A stretch of DNA of 64,000 nt from positions 3,658,001-3,722,000 of the forward strand of contig CAVTLA010000001.1 of the NCBI GenBank assembly GCA_963735465.1. Direction: 5' to 3'. This stretch comes from DASZHJ01 sp963735465. Lineage in GTDB: Bacteria > Pseudomonadota > Alphaproteobacteria > ATCC43930 > CGMCC-115725. Below the pieces are notes generated by a model. The model ran no database searches. It was not told the origin of the DNA and saw nothing but the letters and a program-made list of their open reading frames with translations. Positions 18,986-27,474 of this stretch are shown piece by piece; the stretch's first letter is position 1, and each line of letters begins with the position of its first letter. The translations under genes and the position numbers were made by a program.

Positions 18986-20155
18986 GTGGACCTGCGCATA
19001 CCCGAATCCGATCTAGCCTGGAAACACAAGGCGAAGGCGTTCGCGGAGACTCAGCTCTTTCCCCAGGAGGAGGAGCTGGAGATGACGGGACATCTGCCGC
19101 CCGAGACCCTGGCGCGGCTGCGCGGCGCCGTCGTGGCGCACGGCCTCAACGCCATCAACCACGCCCGCGAGGACGGCGGCCAGGGGCTGAGCCAGTTCCA
19201 GCAGACGCTGGTGAACGAGGAGGTGGGCAAGGCGACGGGCGCGCTCTGGGCCATCCTCTGGCATCCGCCGGTGCCGCTCAAATACGCCACGGCCGCGCAG
19301 AAGCGCGAGTACCTGATCCCGAGCTGCAAGGGCGCGCGCCGCGCCTCCTACGCCATCACCGAGGCCGGCGCGGGCTCGGACCCGCGCCTCGTCGCCACCC
19401 GCGCGGACTTTCGCAACGGGAAATATTACCTGAGCGGCGAGAAGTGGTTCGTCACCACGGGCGACTACTCCGACTATCTGGTGGTGCACGCCCATGTGGA
19501 CGGCAGCGCCGACAAGCCGACCCTCTTCCTGGTGGACAAGGATCTTCCGGGCGTGCGCATCAAGCGGACGCCGAAGTTCATGCACACCTACGTTTTCGGT
19601 CATCCCGAATTCATCTTCGATGGGGTCGAGCTCGATGCCTCCCGCGTGCTGGGCGAGGTGGGCGCGGGCTTCGAACTCACCAAGGACTGGTTCGTCGAGG
19701 CGCGCCTACAGATCGCCGCCAATTGCCTGGGGGCCGCAACCCGGGCGGCGGAGGTGGCGAATGCCTGGGCGACCGAGCGCGTGCAGTTCGGCCGCGCGAT
19801 CCGCGAATTCCAGGCGATCGAGTTCATGCTGGCGGATATGGCCGTCGACATTATGGCAATGAAGAGCTTGGTCTACCGCGTCGCCTGGGAGATCGACCAG
19901 GGCATCGACCGCAAGCTCGTCCACGCCCGCGCCAGCGCCGTGAAGCTCTTCGCGTCCGAGACCGCCGGCCGCGTCATCGACAAGGCCCTGCAGATCCTGG
20001 GCGGCCGCGGCTACATGCGAGAGAACCCGGTGGAGCGGCTTTACCGCGACATCCGCGTCGACCGCATCTGGGAAGGCACCTCGGAAATCCAGCGCGCGGT
20101 AATCGGCGGCCAGATCAAGAAGCGCGGTCTTGGTGCCTATACGGAGTGGGTGTGA
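18986..20155 (+). CDS. Acyl-CoA dehydrogenase
   Basis: 389 residues, FAD-dependent. YAITEAGAGSDPRLVATRA and GEKWFVTTGDYSDY are the standard active-site and flavin motifs of the middle domain. The C-terminal helical domain has LQILGGRGYMRENPVERLYR, and the WEGTSEIQRAVIGG motif is at the end. The catalytic-base position was not assigned. GTG at 18986 with AGGAGA upstream gives the expected family N-terminus. It follows the acyl-CoA synthetase by 10 bp and would introduce the alpha,beta double bond into that enzyme's CoA product; the crotonase at 9798-10619 could act next. Confidence 0.93.
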   Translation: MDLRIPESDLAWKHKAKAFAETQLFPQEEELEMTGHLPPETLARLRGAVVAHGLNAINHAREDGGQGLSQFQQTLVNEEVGKATGALWAILWHPPVPLKYATAAQKREYLIPSCKGARRASYAITEAGAGSDPRLVATRADFRNGKYYLSGEKWFVTTGDYSDYLVVHAHVDGSADKPTLFLVDKDLPGVRIKRTPKFMHTYVFGHPEFIFDGVELDASRVLGEVGAGFELTKDWFVEARLQIAANCLGAATRAAEVANAWATERVQFGRAIREFQAIEFMLADMAVDIMAMKSLVYRVAWEIDQGIDRKLVHARASAVKLFASETAGRVIDKALQILGGRGYMRENPVERLYRDIRVDRIWEGTSEIQRAVIGGQIKKRGLGAYTEWV

Positions 20156-20170
20156 GGCACGCGGCCGCGC

Positions 20171-20998
20171 TTACACATGCCCTGCCGCCGCCGCCTGCTT
20201 GATGTTGACATCCCGGTACTGGGTCCAGGCGTTGCGGAGCGCGGCCATGCAGATGGGGTCCTCGTCCACCTGCGGTTCGGGGTCCCTGTCCCAATAGCCC
20301 CAGCGGTCCTCGCCGCGCATCAGCATGGCGGTGCGCCGGCCGATGGTTGAGCGCACATGGGCGGGGATGAAGAAGAAGGCGAGGCCGATGCGCCGGTCGT
20401 CGGAGGTATTGGCCGCCGAGCCGTGGGCGGCGCGCTCCTGGTGCAGCGAGAACTGTCCCGCCTCCAGCACGAGATCGACCGCCTTGCTCTCGTCGAGCCC
20501 GTCGATCTGCTGGCCGCGCGCCAGGAGATTGTCCTTGGCATAGGTCTCGACGTGCTTGAGATCCGGGCCGAGGTGGGTTCCCGGCATTACGCGCAGGCAG
20601 CCGTTGCCAGGATTGCTGTCGGTGAGCCCCACCCAGGCCGTCACCTCCTCATGGGGGTCGAGACCGAAGTAAGCGGAGTCCTGATGCCAACTCACGTAGC
20701 GGCTGTCGCGGGCGTTCTTTGAGAAGAGCGAGGCACCGAACAGCAGGATGTTGGGCCCGATCACGTCCTCGACCGCATCGAGCACTTCCTTTCGCCGCGC
20801 CAGTGCCACCAGGGAGGGGAACGGCAGATGCGCCTTGATCTTCATGATGCGCTGCGCCTCGTGGCCGACGCTCTTCTCGAAGCGCTCGATCCGGTCGCGC
20901 TCGGCGCGCGCCTCCTCGCGGGAGAAGGCGCGGAAGGGGAAGGCGTAGCCGTCGTCTCGGAACTGGGCGACCTGCTCTTCGGTAAGGGTCTTCGGCAT
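20171..20998 (-). CDS. Phytanoyl-CoA dioxygenase (PhyH) family protein
   Basis: 275 residues, Fe(II)/2-oxoglutarate oxygenase fold. The iron motif is YVSWHQDSAYFG (H105, D107) with the distal His in AAHGSAANTS (H192) and the 2-oxoglutarate-binding Arg at about R203 in DRRIGLAF. It is clearly a paralogue of the protein at 22170-22979, sharing WHQDSAYFGL, NGCLR.MP and IPAHVRST. It follows the IPNS-type oxygenase by 9 bp in the same operon. Substrate unknown; many bacterial PhyH proteins hydroxylate small amino acids or osmolytes rather than phytanoyl-CoA. Confidence 0.9.
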   Translation of the reverse strand: MPKTLTEEQVAQFRDDGYAFPFRAFSREEARAERDRIERFEKSVGHEAQRIMKIKAHLPFPSLVALARRKEVLDAVEDVIGPNILLFGASLFSKNARDSRYVSWHQDSAYFGLDPHEEVTAWVGLTDSNPGNGCLRVMPGTHLGPDLKHVETYAKDNLLARGQQIDGLDESKAVDLVLEAGQFSLHQERAAHGSAANTSDDRRIGLAFFFIPAHVRSTIGRRTAMLMRGEDRWGYWDRDPEPQVDEDPICMAALRNAWTQYRDVNIKQAAAAGHV

Positions 20999-21007
20999 CT
21001 TGTCGTC

Positions 21008-21991
21008 CTATAGCTTGATGTAGGATTCCGTGAGGCGCTTCAGCACGTACTCGCCGCTGGTGACAGGTGCATAGCGCGGCGGGTTGCCGGGACCGTGGCA
21101 GCTCGGCAGGCAGCTCACCTCGACGTCGAAATTCGGATGGAAGAAGAACGGCACCGAGTAGCGCTCGCGGCCGGAGAGGTTGATCACGCGATGCCTGGTG
21201 GCGGGATAGAGATCGTTGGTCCACTGCCCCATCATCTCGCCAAGATTGCACACGAAGGTGCCCGGGATCGGCGGCGCGTCGATCCACTCGCCGGCGCGGT
21301 TCTGCACCTGGAGCCCGCCGACGTCGTCCTGGGCCAGGATGGTGAGGTATCCATAATCCGAGTGCGCCCCGCAGCCGGGCGGGCCGATCGGCGCGTCCTG
21401 GGGCGGATAGTGCAGGATGCGCAGGATGGCGGTGGGGCGGTCGAGATTGCCGGCGAAGAAAGTCTCCGGCAGCCGCAATCCCAGCGCCATGCCGCGCGAG
21501 ATGATCCGGCCGAGGCCGCAGAGCGCGTCGTAGTAGCGCATGAGCGCATCGCGGAACCCCTCGGGCCCCGCCGGCCACTGGTTGGGTCCGTGCAGCGGCT
21601 TGCCGGCGCGGACGTCGGGATCGTCGGGCGGCAGATCCAGCGCCAGGTCGAAGCCTTCCTTCACGTCACCGCCGAGGGCGGGATCGGTGATCTCGCCGCC
21701 CAAAGGAAAATATCCCCGGAACAGCGGCGAGGCCTTCATGTGCACCCGCATCTTCTCCGCGTCCGGCCGGGCGAAGAAGGCGCGCGCCGCCGCGAAGACT
21801 CCCGACAGTACGGTCTCGTCGACGCCATGCCCGCGAACATAGAAGAAGCCGACGTTCCGGCACGCAACGTCCATCGCCCGCCCGCATTCCGCCCGCGCCA
21901 CGGTGTCGCCGCTCCTCAGCGCCGAGATGTCGACGATGGGGATCGAGCGGAAATCCGGCGCCGTCCTCGTTTCAACATCGACTGCCGTCAT
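21008..21991 (-). CDS. Isopenicillin N synthase family 2-oxoglutarate/Fe(II) oxygenase
   Basis: 327 residues with an N-terminal DIOX_N domain (IPIVDISALRSGD, VGFFYVRGHGV) and a C-terminal 2OG-Fe(II) oxygenase domain. The facial triad is H210, D212 (GAHSDYGYLT) and H267 (ATRHRVINL), and the 2-oxoglutarate-binding R-x-S is R277-Y-S279. All key residues are kept, so it should be active. It is first in a two-gene operon with a PhyH protein and divergent from a second PhyH gene. Bacterial members act on small molecules; the reaction here cannot be read from sequence. Confidence 0.92.
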   Translation of the reverse strand: MTAVDVETRTAPDFRSIPIVDISALRSGDTVARAECGRAMDVACRNVGFFYVRGHGVDETVLSGVFAAARAFFARPDAEKMRVHMKASPLFRGYFPLGGEITDPALGGDVKEGFDLALDLPPDDPDVRAGKPLHGPNQWPAGPEGFRDALMRYYDALCGLGRIISRGMALGLRLPETFFAGNLDRPTAILRILHYPPQDAPIGPPGCGAHSDYGYLTILAQDDVGGLQVQNRAGEWIDAPPIPGTFVCNLGEMMGQWTNDLYPATRHRVINLSGRERYSVPFFFHPNFDVEVSCLPSCHGPGNPPRYAPVTSGEYVLKRLTESYIKL

Positions 21992-22041
21992 GGCTTCGCC
22001 CCTCGCTGAGCACGACTTGGGCAGATATCGACGCCTCCGCC

Positions 22042-22113
22042 TTGCCGTTAGGCAACCGCGGCGGAATCCGTGCGCCCTCTGACCTGATAATTAAACGAGC
22101 AATTGGCATGCCA
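22042..22113. promoter_or_regulatory. Divergent oxygenase promoter with two small palindromes
   Basis: The 178-bp gap between the oxygenase starts (21991 and 22170) contains TTGCC-GTTA-GGCAA at 22042-22055 and the perfect 10-bp palindrome TGGCATGCCA at 22104-22113. Either could be an operator for an unlinked regulator controlling both sides. A TTTTCACCCCTGT stretch at 22118-22130 resembles one arm of the operators at 12277 and 12952 but lacks the second arm. Confidence 0.3.
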
Positions 22114-22169
22114 GCGGTTTTCACCCCTGTCGCCCGCTTCTATACTCCGCACCGGAGATCGGAGGCGCG

Positions 22170-22979
22170 ATGGGCTCGCTGAGGTCAGAGGAGCTGGCGC
22201 GATTTCGCCACGAGGGCGTGGTGTATCCACTGCGCGGCCTCACGGCGGAAGACGCCCTCGGCCGCGCCCGGGCGCTGCAGGAATTCGCCGCGGCGGCCGG
22301 CGCGCCGCTCACCCGGCTCCTGCGCTTCAAGGCGCATCTGCGCTTCCGCATGCTGGAGGAGATCGCACGCACGCCGGCCATCCTCGATGCCGTCGAGAGC
22401 GTGATCGGCCCCGACATCCTCGTCTTCACCTCGACGGTGTGGGCGAAGCCGGCGGGCGACCGTGCCTATGTGTCCTGGCATCAGGACTCCGCTTATTTCG
22501 GCCTGGAACCCCACGACGAGGTGACGGCCTGGATCGCCCTCACCGATAGCCGGCGCGACAACGGCTGTCTGCGCATCATGCCCGCGAGCCATCTCGCCGC
22601 GGATTTCAGCCACGAAGAGACGAAGCATCCCGACAATCTCCTGATTCGAGGTCAGGCGATCCGCGGCCTCGACGAGGCAAAGGCTCTCGACATCGAACTC
22701 GCGCCCGGCGAGTTCTCCCTGCATCAGGAACGCACCGTGCACGGCTCGCTCCCGAACACGTCGGCGCGCCCGCGCATCGGCTTCGCGATCTTCTACATCC
22801 CAGCCCACGTGCGCTCGACCCTCGGCCGGCGCAACGCCCTGCTGGTGCGCGGCGCGGACCGCCACGGCAACTGGGACGCCGACCCCGTGCCCCGCGGCGA
22901 CAACGACCCCGCCATCGACGCCTTCATGCAGCGGAGTTTTCGGCGCTACCGCGATCAGGAAGCGTCGGCCGCCAAATAG
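22170..22979 (+). CDS. Phytanoyl-CoA dioxygenase (PhyH) family protein, paralogue
   Basis: 269 residues. Iron ligands H104 and D106 in VSWHQDSAYFG and distal H191 in RTVHGSLPNTS are intact. It shares long stretches with the protein at 20171-20998 (for example IPAHVRST, GRR, LLVRG), so the two arose by duplication or came in together. It is transcribed away from the IPNS-type oxygenase. Its last 25 bp overlap the end of the convergent M20 peptidase gene. Substrate unknown. Confidence 0.9.
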   Translation: MGSLRSEELARFRHEGVVYPLRGLTAEDALGRARALQEFAAAAGAPLTRLLRFKAHLRFRMLEEIARTPAILDAVESVIGPDILVFTSTVWAKPAGDRAYVSWHQDSAYFGLEPHDEVTAWIALTDSRRDNGCLRIMPASHLAADFSHEETKHPDNLLIRGQAIRGLDEAKALDIELAPGEFSLHQERTVHGSLPNTSARPRIGFAIFYIPAHVRSTLGRRNALLVRGADRHGNWDADPVPRGDNDPAIDAFMQRSFRRYRDQEASAAK

Positions 22980-24211
22980 TCGAAAGCCGTCATGGCGTGG
23001 ACGTAGAAGACCGCGGCGAGATCGTCGATGGTGACGTGCTCGTCGGCGCCGCCCATGCCGTGGGGCACCGGTCCGTAGACCACGGCGGGAATGCCCCTGT
23101 AGCGATAGAAACGGGAATCCGAAGATCCCAGGCGCATGTTGCGCGCGGGCGCCCGGCCGAGGCAGGCCTCGGCGTTGGCGGCGGCGCGCCGGATGATCTC
23201 GTGGTCGGGGTCGGTCCAGTTCGGCTCGGTGCCAGCGAGCACGGAGAAACGCACGTCCGGCAACCCGCCGATGAGCCGCTCGATCTCCGCCACCACTTCC
23301 TTGACCGTGAGGCCGGGCGGGAAGCGGATGTCGGCGCGCGCCCGCGCCCGGTCCGGGATCAGGTTCACGCTGATGCCGCCCTGGATCACGCCGAGATTGA
23401 CGGTGACCTGCTTCAGCGCCGCGGTCTCGCCTTTGCCTGATACCGCCTCCGATCGGCTTGCGGCCGCGTCGATCGCGGCGCGGATGTCCGCCGGGATCGG
23501 GCACTCAAGGTTGCGAAGCCGCAGCAAATTCTGGAGCGCCGGCAGCAGGGCCTCGATGGCGTTGCGGCCGAGATGGACGTGGGCACCGTGATGGCTCTTG
23601 CCGGAGGCCTCCACCTCGATCCAGAGCTGACCCTTCTCGCCGAAGCGCAGCACGTCCGGCGAGCCGGCATCGGCGCTCAGCATGGCGTCGCCGACAGTAT
23701 CGGGCTCATTCGCCAGAAGATATTGCGTGCCCCAGAGCCCGCCGGTCTCCTCGTCGCCCACCAGCGCCAGGGTCAGCTCGCCGGCGAGAGCGTCGCGGTG
23801 TTTCGCGAGCAGCTGCAGCGTCATGACGCCGACCGCAAGGCCGGCTTTCATGTCCGAGGAGCCGCGGCCATAGAGCCGGTTGCCGACGACGACACCGCCG
23901 AGGGGATCCTGCGTCCATCCCGCCGTGTCGCCCACGGGGAAGGTGTCCAGATGGCCGTTGATGACGAGATGGCGGCCGGGACGCGCCGCTTTGAGCTTGG
24001 CGATCAAATTCACCGCCGGTGGCTTCGCCACCACGCGCCGGCAGGCGATGTCGGCATTGGACTTGAGCCGCGCCTCGATCAAATCGGCGATGGGGCCGGT
24101 GTCGCCGGGCGGGTTGCCGCTGGGAACGCGCACGAGCTCGGCGCAGAGCACCGCAACATCGACCATCGCGGCGCGCACCGCCGCCTCGAACTGCGCGCGA
24201 CGTTCAGCCAT
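22955..24211 (-). CDS. M20 family metallopeptidase (ArgE/DapE type)
   Basis: 418 residues. Zinc site residues are H87 and D89 (INGHLDTFP), D120 (GRGSSDMKAG), the catalytic/ligand pair E154-E155 (GDEETGG) and a late His in VPHGMGGADEH. The dimerisation (lid) domain occupies the middle. Members deacylate N-acyl amino acids or split dipeptides in the cytoplasm. It starts 2 bp after the M14 gene, so the two likely process the same acylated amine or amino acid. Its 3' end overlaps the convergent PhyH gene by 25 bp. Confidence 0.92.
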   Translation of the reverse strand: MAERRAQFEAAVRAAMVDVAVLCAELVRVPSGNPPGDTGPIADLIEARLKSNADIACRRVVAKPPAVNLIAKLKAARPGRHLVINGHLDTFPVGDTAGWTQDPLGGVVVGNRLYGRGSSDMKAGLAVGVMTLQLLAKHRDALAGELTLALVGDEETGGLWGTQYLLANEPDTVGDAMLSADAGSPDVLRFGEKGQLWIEVEASGKSHHGAHVHLGRNAIEALLPALQNLLRLRNLECPIPADIRAAIDAAASRSEAVSGKGETAALKQVTVNLGVIQGGISVNLIPDRARARADIRFPPGLTVKEVVAEIERLIGGLPDVRFSVLAGTEPNWTDPDHEIIRRAAANAEACLGRAPARNMRLGSSDSRFYRYRGIPAVVYGPVPHGMGGADEHVTIDDLAAVFYVHAMTAFDYLAADAS

Positions 24212-24213
24212 CC

Positions 24214-25236
24214 CTAGAGCAGCCCCAGGGTCGCCGCGCGCTCGCCGGTGGAGACCGTCGAGAGGGTGGTGGAGCGCACGAAAACGCCGGCCTCCGGTGC
24301 CACGATCGTCTCTACGGTGTCGCCGAAGATGTCGACGATGCGGGCCAGCGGATCGCCCTTCTTCACCAGCTCGCCGAGCGTCGCCTCGGTGTGCAGCAGG
24401 CCGCCGCGACGGGCGCGGAGGCCGAGGAAGGTTCGCATCACGTGATCGACGGTTGGCAGGCGGCGCTCGCCCTCGATCATGCCAAGCCCCACCATGGCGT
24501 TGCGCACGCAGCGCGCGCCCTCGGCGATCATCGACGCCTCCAGCCGGCCGCCTTCGCCGACCTCGAAGGTGAAGGCGGGAACGCCCGCCCGCGTCGCCTC
24601 GACGCAGAGGATGCCGTCGCTCACATACATGCCCTGATCGGTCTTCATGATGTAGCCGGAGGCGAACTGCCGGGCGAGCCACAGCGCCTGCTCCGCCGAG
24701 GTACCGAGCCGCAGGCTCGGCACGATGGCGATCGGCACGTAGCGGCCGCCCCGGGTCGGCGTGTGGATGTCGATGGCGCAGGAGCACTGGCGGATGAGCC
24801 GGAACAGCGACGCCGCCACGATCTGGGCGAGATTGCCGTCGCCGTCGCCGGGAAAGCAGGTCCAGGCGTCGATCGGCGCCTGGTCGAGTGGCGACTTCAT
24901 GAATTGCGACAGCGGAATCCGATGGTCCGCGTAGAAGGAGAGCGGATGCTGCACGGGAACGCAGAGGATGCTCCCTGCGAGCTGCGCCGGGTCGAGCTTT
25001 GCCAGCGCCTCGGAGAGGATCGAGACGCCGTTCACCTCGTCGCCGTGGATGGCGGCGCCGAGATAGAGGCGCGGGCCGGGCCTGGTGCCGTTGATGACTA
25101 CGACAGGAAGACTCACCTTCGAGCCGTCGGCGAGCTCGATCAAATCAATCTGGGTGCGGGCGCGCCGGCCCGGCGGCACCACGAGTGCGCCGATCTCGAC
25201 CGGACCGACCGGAAGCGTGCGGATCGCGGTGCTCAT
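24214..25236 (-). CDS. Succinylglutamate desuccinylase/aspartoacylase family (M14-like) deacylase
   Basis: 340 residues. The zinc motif GAAIHGDEVNG supplies H64 and E67, the second His is H157 in AIDIHTPT, and the general-base Glu sits in AFTFEVGEGG. These are the AstE/AspA hallmarks, enzymes that cleave N-acyl groups from amino acids. Its ATG overlaps the HpaB-type gene stop by 4 bp and the M20 gene follows by 2 bp. A pathway with oxidation followed by two amide hydrolyses is the natural reading. Confidence 0.9.
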   Translation of the reverse strand: MSTAIRTLPVGPVEIGALVVPPGRRARTQIDLIELADGSKVSLPVVVINGTRPGPRLYLGAAIHGDEVNGVSILSEALAKLDPAQLAGSILCVPVQHPLSFYADHRIPLSQFMKSPLDQAPIDAWTCFPGDGDGNLAQIVAASLFRLIRQCSCAIDIHTPTRGGRYVPIAIVPSLRLGTSAEQALWLARQFASGYIMKTDQGMYVSDGILCVEATRAGVPAFTFEVGEGGRLEASMIAEGARCVRNAMVGLGMIEGERRLPTVDHVMRTFLGLRARRGGLLHTEATLGELVKKGDPLARIVDIFGDTVETIVAPEAGVFVRSTTLSTVSTGERAATLGLL

Positions 25237-26694
25237 CGGGCAGCCTGCTCCGGCTGGTCGTAGCCCGCCATCAGCTTGTCTACGAGACCGGTGGCGGCGT
25301 CCCAGTCATAGGTCCGGAAGGCATGGGCGGTCGTGAAGTGGCGGGCGCCGTTGTAGAACATCTCGTACTGCGTATGGCGCGAGGCGAATTCCGACCCGAT
25401 GCTGTCCCAGGCCAGCTTGAAGAGCTTCACGCGGCCGCGCGGATCGGTGCGCGGCGAAAGCTGGGTCTTGGCGATGACGGCGGCGATCTCCGGGTTGTCG
25501 AAATCCTCCACCGAGGACGGCAGCATGATGACGCCGCCGCCGGCGAGATCGCGGATCGCGGTGATGAACTCGGGATAGAGCTGCTGCGCCAGCACGGTGG
25601 CGCTGTAGAGGAGGCCGCGATCCGGCAGAAAGTAGGGGCCGTAGTGGCTGCCCTTCGCCTCCATGGCGTAGACACCGCCCTCGATCATCCCGGCCTTGGC
25701 GGCGAGCATGCCCAGGCTCTCGCGCACCTGGGGAAAATCGATGGTGCCGATGGTCTCGCAGACCCGGCGCGCCACGCCGATGAGGAAGCGCAGCTTTACC
25801 GCGAGGCGGATCTGCGCCTGGTAGTTCTGGTAGGAATGGGCCGGCGTCTCGTGGAACTGGGCGAAGGACATGGCGGGATTGCGGTGCACGAACACGCGCT
25901 CCCAGGGCACCTTCACCTCGTCAAAATAGACGATGGCGTCGTTCTCGTCGAAGACCGCCGAGAGCGGATAGTCGAAGCGCGAGACGCCCTGCTCATAGGA
26001 TTTCCGCGACAGCAGCTTGACGCCGCGGGCGCCGATGGGAATGGCGGCGGTGAAGGCGTATTTGGTCTCGCCGTCCCGCATCGGGCGGAGCGAGGCCACC
26101 AGGATCTCGTTGGCGAAGACCGCCGAGGTTCCCAGCATCTTTGCGCCCTTGATGGTGATGCCCTCGGCATCCTCGTCGCAGATCGCGGCGGTCAGGTACT
26201 CATCCGCCTGCTCGCCCGTCGACTTCGAGCGGTCGGCCTGGGGATCGATGATGACGTAGGCGAGGTAGAGATCGTTGTCCCGGGCGTATTCGTAGTAGTC
26301 CCAGAGTGCGGCGCCGCGCCCCTTGCCGTGGCTCTCGAAGAGATCCTTCCCCATCGCCATGGCGGAGACGCAGGAGGCCACGTGATCGGGGGAGCGGCCC
26401 ATGAAGCCGCAATGAAGCTCGGACCAGGCGGTGAGGGCCTCCCGCCGCCGCACCAGCTCGGCATGGGAGCGCGGCAGCTGCCAGGCGCGGTTGGCGCGCC
26501 GGCCGCTCGGAGGTTTCGAAGGTCATGCGCTCGACCTGAGCCGGCTCCGCCTGGAAGTCATAGAGCTCGCCGACGGTGGCGGCGGCGTTGCGGAAGGCGG
26601 GATGGGTGGTGACGTCCTCGATGGCGCGGCCGGAGAGATAAATCCGGCGATCGTCGCGCAACGTCCTGAGATGCGCCTCGCCTGTCTTGATCAT
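25233..26694 (-). CDS. 4-hydroxyphenylacetate 3-hydroxylase (HpaB) family protein, frameshifted
   Basis: FADH2-dependent monooxygenase of the HpaB family, which also contains 4-hydroxybutyryl-CoA dehydratase-like and pyrrole-2-carboxylate-type enzymes. The N-terminal piece from ATG 26694 (TGEAHLRTLRDDRRIYLSG) shifts near 26493, where dropping one base restores RPARNRAWQLPRSHAELV. The rest is intact, including DPQADRSKS and the long helical C-terminal domain to 25233. Joined length is about 486 residues, normal for the family. GAGGGA precedes the start. It heads the hydroxylase-M14-M20 operon and is divergent from a cupin protein; a flavin reductase partner is not nearby. Confidence 0.85.
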
Positions 26695-26843
26695 GGCTTT
26701 CCCTCGCCCGTCCCTGACTTCAACCGTCCGATTGATGACATCATTGAACGAGGGCGACAAGCCGCGGGACCGCGGCCGATTTTGCGCCCGACATCGGACG
26801 ATGATAGGCTTGCGGCGGCACCACACCGATTTATAGGCGCGTC

Positions 26844-27341
26844 ATGACCACCGACCAGCTGGGCCCGCCGCTCCCCTCCGTCCTCCAGCCCGAGGACGGC
26901 GTCTCCTTCTGGCGGCCGCAGCCCACCAACGGCTACGTGACCGTGAAGGCGAGCCCGTCCTATGGCGGTCCGGGCGAGATTGCCATGGGGATCCAGGTGA
27001 TCCCGCCGGGCTGCTTCATCCAGGAGCACAGCCACGACCGGCAGGTGGAGATCATCTTCTGCTTCGAGGGCAAGGGAACCATCGAGGTGGATGGCAAGGC
27101 GCATCCCTTCGTGCCCGGCACCACCGTGGTCGCCTCGCCCTGGCTCAAGCACAAGATCATCAACACCGGGACCGGCGATCTCAAGATGACCTGGACCATG
27201 ACGCCGTCGGGTCTCGAGGCCTATTTCCGCGGCATCGGCCGCGAGCGCAAACCCGGCGAAGCCACCCCCGAGCCCTTCGATCCCCCCAAAAACGCGGATC
27301 GGATCCAGCTCGAGACCGGGTTCGGGGATTTGCAGCGGTAG
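26844..27341 (+). CDS. Cupin domain protein
   Basis: 165 residues with a single cupin barrel: motif 1 is QEHSHDRQVEIIFCFEGKG (two His and Glu as metal-ligand candidates) and motif 2 is PGTTVVASPWLKHKI. It lacks a DNA-binding domain, so it is more likely a small enzyme or sensor than a regulator. The start faces the HpaB-type gene across a 149-bp gap, suggesting shared control. The C-terminal tail (RKPGEATPEPFDPPKN) is Pro-rich. Function not recognisable beyond the fold. Confidence 0.82.
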   Translation: MTTDQLGPPLPSVLQPEDGVSFWRPQPTNGYVTVKASPSYGGPGEIAMGIQVIPPGCFIQEHSHDRQVEIIFCFEGKGTIEVDGKAHPFVPGTTVVASPWLKHKIINTGTGDLKMTWTMTPSGLEAYFRGIGRERKPGEATPEPFDPPKNADRIQLETGFGDLQR

Positions 27342-27360
27342 GCTGCGGTCAACCCTTTCC

Positions 27361-27455
27361 CCCTCCGTCATGCCCGGCCTTGTGCCGGGCATCCACGCCT
27401 TGAAAGCGAAAAATTCGTGGATGGCCGGGTCAAGCCCGGCCATGACGATGGAGGG
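27361..27455. repeat. GTCATGCCCGGCC-type palindromic intergenic repeat
   Basis: Nested inverted repeats: outer CCCTCCGTCATG (27361) pairs with CATGACGATGGAGGG (to 27455). Within each arm, GCCCGGCC-TTGT-GCCGGGC and GGCCGGG-TCAA-GCCCGGCC form their own small hairpins. CATCCACG and CGTGGATG flank an A-rich loop. The element resembles intergenic repeats widespread in Rhizobiales-type genomes. It lies between convergent genes (cupin stop 27341, DMFase-like stop 27475), where it could end transcription from both sides. Confidence 0.75.
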
Positions 27456-27474
27456 TGGATAGGGCGCCGGGCTT

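Noticed and set aside
22118..22134. Third XRE-cupin operator before the second PhyH gene
   Set aside because: Only the left arm TTTTCAC and part of the centre match; the right arm is GTCGCCC, so no palindrome.
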